Source: Chinchilla lanigera (Eukaryota; Chordata; Mammalia; Rodentia; Chinchillidae). From it: a stretch of DNA of 64,000 nucleotides. Below, in pieces: positions 58,463 through 64,000 of the stretch (its first letter is position 1; every line of letters begins with the position of its first letter). Below the pieces are notes generated by a model. The model did no database searches, was not told the origin of the DNA, and saw only the letters and a program-made list of their open reading frames with translations. The stretch covers positions 10,529,792-10,593,791 of the forward strand of contig NW_004955463.1 of NCBI RefSeq assembly GCF_000276665.1, in the 5' to 3' direction. A program made the position numbers and the translations under genes.

Positions 58463-61400
58463 GCACTTGTATGTTTTTTAGTTTCAGAAGTAAGTTGTAC
58501 AAAATAAAGTGGTATAAATATAATTTATTCTTTAGAAAAATAAAATAAACAATGTTGAAAGTTGACAATTGGTTAAGAAGGAATAAATTATACACATATG
58601 CTTTTATTTTTGTCCTGTATGAATTACCTAAAATATTACTAAGGAATAAAATTTTAATTTTTTACTTTAACATGGAGCTATATCTATATAAAACTCTAAA
58701 TAATAGGCATGTAAATTATTTGTAGATGGATATTCACATTGATTATATAAATGTTTTTATAATAGTGTCACAATAATAAACATTTTAACTAGGAATAGTT
58801 ATTCAAATAGTAAACATGTAGCCTATAAAACAAGTTTTACAAACACAGTGGTAGACAAAAAGGTCAACTTCTTTGCCCTTTAAATCCAGGTACATATATA
58901 TAGCATTTAAGTAGGAAATCTTCACTAATGCCATGTTTTGTTAATGTAGCAAGATCAACTAGCTGGTTCCAGTTCTATTCCTGCCACTCTAGTACTGAGC
59001 CTTTGTCCTCAGTACTAGGCCAATGTTACAAGCCATCTCTGGAAAAAAGGACAAATATCTGGAGTAATTCTATTTCTACAGTGTTCCTGAGTATCTTATT
59101 CGTTTTACCTTTAACGAGAATTATTTCTGTGGAGAAGGTTTACTAGGTGGAAAAGACTAGAAAATGATTTACAGTATGAGGTGCACTCATCTCAGGTGAG
59201 ATGAGACTGATATAAACAAACATTCTGCACACAAAGGTAGGCACAAGTCATGTGAACTTCTACAAGAGTATGTCCTCTCAACCCCCAAGGAAAGGAAGTG
59301 ACAACCGAGCCAACAGCAGACGCCATGCACTTCTTTTCCTTCCCTCTCACTTTATCTCCTCTGTTCTGAAGATGGAATGCTGTCATACATGCATCCCCAA
59401 GAGAGAGAATATTGCATCCAAAGGGGGTGAAAATTGCTTCTTTACTAAGGAAGAGCTTGCAGCATAACTTTAAGGAGCCATGGTCTATAAACTGATGTGT
59501 GGTGCATCTGTAGCATTAAAATTGTATGGGAGTAGAATAATAGGGAGAGAAATGTGTAAATGTCTCCGTTTTTTCAAATAATGAATAAAATATTGAGAAA
59601 TATAGCTGCAGTATAATAGAGAAAAAAATTACCAATTTATCCATCTCATTGCAGTTTTATAATTAAACAAAATGCAGTTTAAAAATACAAATGGCTAATG
59701 CAGCCTGAAAGTCACTCAGGTAGGCAGTAAGTGGGGGGAAATGATGTGCTGGAGGAGAAATAATTGCTATTCGTTAAAAATGATGAAAAACTGACTGTTC
59801 ATCAGAGCCTACAAATGGCAACAAGTGGAACGCGCTCACGTGTGAAGTATTCAGAGGACGGCAGAACCCTTTCCCAGAGTTCTGGCAGCAGAATTGCAGT
59901 GGGACACACTGAATACTCTGCCGTTTGACCTTATAGGAGATGAGTCAGGAGAGAAGAAACCGGAGCTGTGGCCACTCCAGGCAGTGTTTTCTAGAGCAAG
60001 CAGACTAATGAGCGAGCGAGAGGTGGACACTGTCTTTGAGTCCCACATTCTCTATCTACTCAGAGCCTCGTGGAGAGGGAAATTCCCACACTGGTCCAAG
60101 TCAGCATGTCATGGAGTTAGAGCAGCTGAATGAAAAGATAAACCCGGAAATCTCTTAGGCCTCTGTTGGTTTGTCAGCAGGTCAAAACAAGGGTCTTGAT
60201 GACTTTTTACCTTTACAGTCAAAAACTAATGACGACCAATGCTGAAAGATAAAATCGTTATGCTAACATGTTTTCTGGTGTTAAACTCCGATCCTAGCCG
60301 CTACTATGACCCAAACTAAAATAAAGCTTTAAAGTCTCATGATGAGCAGCTGCCATTTCAAGAAGATCTAGACATTTTGTTGTTCCTAGTACTTCACCAC
60401 CTTCTACCACCTTGAAGTGTGTCCTGTCATGATCCAAGAGCTACTCAGAGCTGCAAAAATTTGGAGGAAGCAAAGTTTCTGATCCCACTTTATGTTTTAG
60501 TTTTTCTTTATGTAAAAAAGGAAAAAGCAAGGGACTGATGTTCAGCCGTTTACCTCACACAACAGTATGGATGTGTAACGGACATACAAATATACTCCAA
60601 ATAGAGCTCCTCAGTATCTGCCTCCTACGCTTCACCTTTTTTTTTTTTTCTTTAGTTTTCAACATACCTCCTAAGGACAATTATTTCTTACTAGCCGATC
60701 AGGTTAAAATCCTATCTTTTAATTTTGAAAACAGTCTTGAAATCTTTGATCTATATTTCAGCTCTCCATATGCAGACTTCAATGTGTGTTAATTCAGGAC
60801 TTTTCCAGGAAAAGACAATGACTGTGTTTTAATCATATGGGGATCTGGCTCCTTCTTGTGCCTAATTGCCTTCCTCAGACAGTCTCCATTTCACCTTCTT
60901 GACTCAGAAAAACTGGGCTCATTTTTAGTCTCCTTTAGGAAATATAACCCAGAAGAACAGGCAAGGATTCTTTCCTAGCCTATGAGAGCTCAGATGAACA
61001 GCAGTGCTCAACTTTCCCAGGTTACCGAACTTCATTAGCATACACTATATTTCCAAATGTTGTTTTCCTTGTGCTGGGGAGAAATTGTGTCTTTTGGTTT
61101 TGAATCTGGCTAATGCAGCTAGTCATCCACCTGGTCCCACATCTCCCTCAACACAAAGGCATAACACATAGATATTTTCAGCAAGCAAACTCCAGCTGGA
61201 AAGAGCTGCCTGTGTGTGTGATATGAGTACATCGAGGCAAATTTGAGTGTTAAGCTAAACAGAAAAAAGGAGTGAGAAGAGAGGAGCATGGATAGTATGG
61301 AAAGGTCTCACTTAGGGAATCCTGAGTAAGCCCAGGAGCTGAGCTGGGCTTAAAAGACAGAAGCAAAGTTGTGCTGAGCTGAGGGCCTGGGTTATGTTAA

Positions 61401-62329
61401 ACTGAATGTTCATCCATAATTACTGGGATTAAATAGCAGATACTTAAATTTGAATTGTGATCACAGAGAACAGTCCTAGTCATAGCCTGGAAAATGGTGT
61501 GAAGTTTTAAATTGTTTGATTGCAGCTGCAGATGGAAGCATGAGAAAGGGTCAAATGGGTAGTAGCACACAGAAAAGATAGGGCAGTAGTTCGTAATTGA
61601 GAATATTAATGGTGAGTGGGTGCTCACAACCTTCTTTTAAAATAGCAGCTTTATGGCAGCTCATTTACCTTTGTAGTAGTGACTGAAAGATCAGAATTTC
61701 TTCCATTAAATTGGGCAGGAAGATGCCACTAGACTTACACCAACAACTGCAATCCAGCAGCACAGTACTTGACCTTCATTGGGCACAGAAAGTGCAAACC
61801 CATTGCAACATCAACAGAAAACCCTTTGGAGGAAGCTGCATTGCTTCACACAAGAGCATCTGTCTTTTCTGTCAAACAGATTAACAAAAGTTCTCATGAC
61901 TTTGCCTGCTAAAAATTGGAAAGCTGGATTGTCCCAACTATATTGTACAAGGAATATTCTGTCAGAGGGCAGATGCACTGGTCTCATTTATGGCAGTAAC
62001 TGGAGGTGCCTGCTTGTGAGGCCTATGCTTTTGATAACCAAAGGGCCTCTTTCCCAGTCCCTGGGTAGTCAAATGTAAGAACTGTATAGTTTCTTCAAAC
62101 CTTTCTTGTCTAGTTAAGTGGGCTTGACATTCAGAGCTTCATGGATCCAGCAAAATCACATCCAAGATCCAAAGCAGGACAAAGGGAAATGTTCACTCAG
62201 TTTCCCCACTACATGTAGTGCATGAGATGATATATAAGTATAGGGTTAAGACAAGTCAATAGCCTGGTGTAAGGATAATGGGCAGCACAGCAAGCCCAAT
62301 TTACACTGTGTGAGTGAAGATCCTCCTTT
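58463..62329. other. Largely unique sequence; no gene recognised
   Basis: No repeat recognised over most of 3.9 kb, unusual for this window. Several short frames (59252-59467, 59894-60133, 61779-62078) show no family motif. The block 59820-60340 has several CpGs, CACGTG and TGAGTCA words and higher GC; see the findings. Confidence 0.4.
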
Positions 62330-62545
62330 GTATCTTTCTCCACCTGCTTCCCTCCTCTCTGCTTGACCCTTTCTCATTTTCCTCTTTCCTCTCTACCTCT
62401 TTTTCTCCTGTCTTCATCTCCCTTCATCTTCATCTTCATCATCTTTCTTCTTCCCCTTCTCTTCATTTTCCCTAATACTTCATCTTCCCTTCTATTGCTT
62501 CTTCTCCTCTTGCTCCTCTTCCTCTTCTTCTTCCTCTATCTGTAA
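62330..62545. repeat. Polypyrimidine tract (CTTCATCTTCAT-like)
   Basis: About 215 bp of almost pure C and T on the plus strand, with TTCATC and CTTCTC units. The leucine/phenylalanine-rich frame at 62363-62545 is a translation of it. Confidence 0.92.
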
Positions 62546-63879
62546 AAGTGACAGGAATCTATCTGGAAGCCAAGGAAGAGTTCTGAGATATGCTTAAGGT
62601 GTGGCATAATGCTAACCTGTGCCTGAAGCATGAGATTCAGGATGCCTGTCTCATATTTCCATAGCGCTATTTATGTATCACTAGGCAAATGCAGCAACTA
62701 AGTGAGCTCAGGAAGAAGTTAACACAGAGGAGCTAAATACACACAATGAAGATATACACATCATTTATATGTGTGCCAGAACCGTGTAAAACTACTTAGA
62801 TCAATTCTATAAGATCAATACTATTATTTTCATTGTATCAGTGGTTGATATCTAAAGTATATGATAGAACTAGGGAAAGACAGGACAGTGTCACTCAAAA
62901 GCTCTGTCTCATTTTAACTAGAACATAACGCATCATGACATGGTTCAGAGTGAAAAGGTAAGCTATCATTCTTTGAAACTTTATCAGAAATGTCTCTCAT
63001 GTGTTTTAGCTGAGCAACGTGGTCATGACATAGACTTTGTGTCCCACATCTTTTGCTTTCTTTCTCTAAAATGACCATGAGCAAGCTATTATCTGCAAGA
63101 TAATGAAAATAAGATCATTCCATCGTCTATATTTTTCATCTGTAAATGAAAACAATTTTTAAGATAACTATGCCTGCCAATAATTCAACAAAGGGTTAGG
63201 CAGGTATCATAATATGAAATTGGATATAACCTGAAACATAAGGGAAAAAAAGTTAAAAGCTTTGAGCTGAAGAATAAGTACCATCTCCAGAAAGGCAGAC
63301 ACCCAGAAAAGATATCTAAGAAAGAGTAGCAAAACCAAAATTCCAGGGGTTTTTCTTTCAAGAAGGGAGGGGGCTTCTGTTCCAGGGTGGGTAGACTGGA
63401 ATACAACAGGGAGTGCAAAAGAGAGAGGGGAACTGACTGGCCATATGGGCAGTTGCAAAACAATTATTTCAACTCGGGGACTATAGTAGTTACTAAGAAT
63501 GTGAATTTTGAAATCAGACATACTTCATAGCTTTTCCTAAAGAGTTCATGAAGGTTATGAATAGACTCAAGTAATTTTGATACATGCAATTTTATGTTCA
63601 TTGGGATAATATTAGAACAGTTCTTCCGTAGTATATATATGTAGACACACACATACATGAACATCTTTGTCACAACTCTCAATACTAAAATTTTAGGAAT
63701 GATAAGCTATTGGCTTCCTTTAAGATATAACTTGTCATAATTCACTAGGTATACTTTTTTCCACCAAACTGTTTTGAGTAGAATGACACCCAACAATATG
63801 TATGGTTAGCTCACCTGGTAAATTTCTAAAAAATGATGCTCATATGTGTTCATATATTCTCATATTTTAAAACATTCTT
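62546..63879. other. No recognisable feature
   Basis: Unique-looking AT-rich sequence; overlapping minus-strand frames near 63185-63521 have no recognised domain. Confidence 0.4.
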
Positions 63880-64000
63880 TTGACTTGAGTTTGGTGCATG
63901 GTGACAGGCTTGGGTCTGTTTTCAGTCTTTGGCAGGTAGCAAGCCAATTTTTCCAGCACCAGTTATTAAAGAGGGTATCGTTCTTCAAGTGAATTTGTTT
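63880..64000 (-). mobile_element. L1 ORF2 fragment running off the window
   Basis: GAGTTTGGTGCATGGTGACA, then TCCAGCACCAGTTATTAAAG reads as the reverse complement of the L1 ORF2 segment downstream of RT. The right end is cut by the window. Confidence 0.75.

Overview
The window looks like nuclear DNA from a rodent. It has no long open reading frame, no rRNA or tRNA gene, no operon structure and no CRISPR array. The rodent call rests on the repeats. There are nine copies of a tRNA-Ala-derived ID-type SINE (boxes A and B, A-rich tail, target-site duplications), two short 7SL-derived B1-type monomers with the rodent-style internal duplication, MT/ORR1-like MaLR solo LTRs, and many L1 fragments. 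I see no B2 or B4 elements, which argues against mouse, rat or hamster. The species cannot be fixed from this window alone.

Layout. 0-9 kb: mostly unrecognised AT-rich sequence with an old MIR, two antisense ID elements, two neighbouring MaLR solo LTRs with perfect 5-bp duplications (5504-5855 and 6266-6619) and microsatellites. 9.7-17 kb: a 5'-truncated L1 3' end, several MIRs, a diverged direct repeat and an L1 3'UTR stub. 17.6-18.7 kb: a long inverted repeat. 19-22 kb: a minus-strand L1 reverse-transcriptase region interrupted by an MLT2-like LTR, followed by an older plus-strand L1 3' end. 22-32 kb: mostly unique-looking sequence with one ID, a MIR and one MaLR LTR. 32-45 kb: a dense nest of L1 fragments carrying four ID copies, two B1 copies and an ERV-type LTR, plus a 100-N assembly gap inside one ID tail. 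45.0-46.4 kb: a candidate non-coding exon, then a decayed processed pseudogene of ENOPH1 (enolase-phosphatase 1). 47.9-49.5 kb: the best preserved L1 ORF2 C-terminus and 3'UTR. 51-54.4 kb: a minus-strand L1 containing a 180-bp, about 98% identical inverted repeat and an ID. 54.4-58.5 kb: LTR remnants and two more MaLR LTRs. 58.5-63.9 kb: largely unique sequence, with a GC-richer block near 59.8-60.3 kb that may be functional. The window ends inside another minus-strand L1.

No functional protein-coding gene is visible, so this is intergenic or deep intronic DNA. The biology on show is retrotransposon history: nested insertions, L1-driven SINE and pseudogene retroposition, and local inversions and duplications. 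I did not find a new molecular system. The observations most worth checking are a stop codon shared by two L1 copies, two long inverted repeats, a near-perfect 29-bp hairpin in an LTR, and a candidate exon whose splice donor lies in a perfect hairpin.
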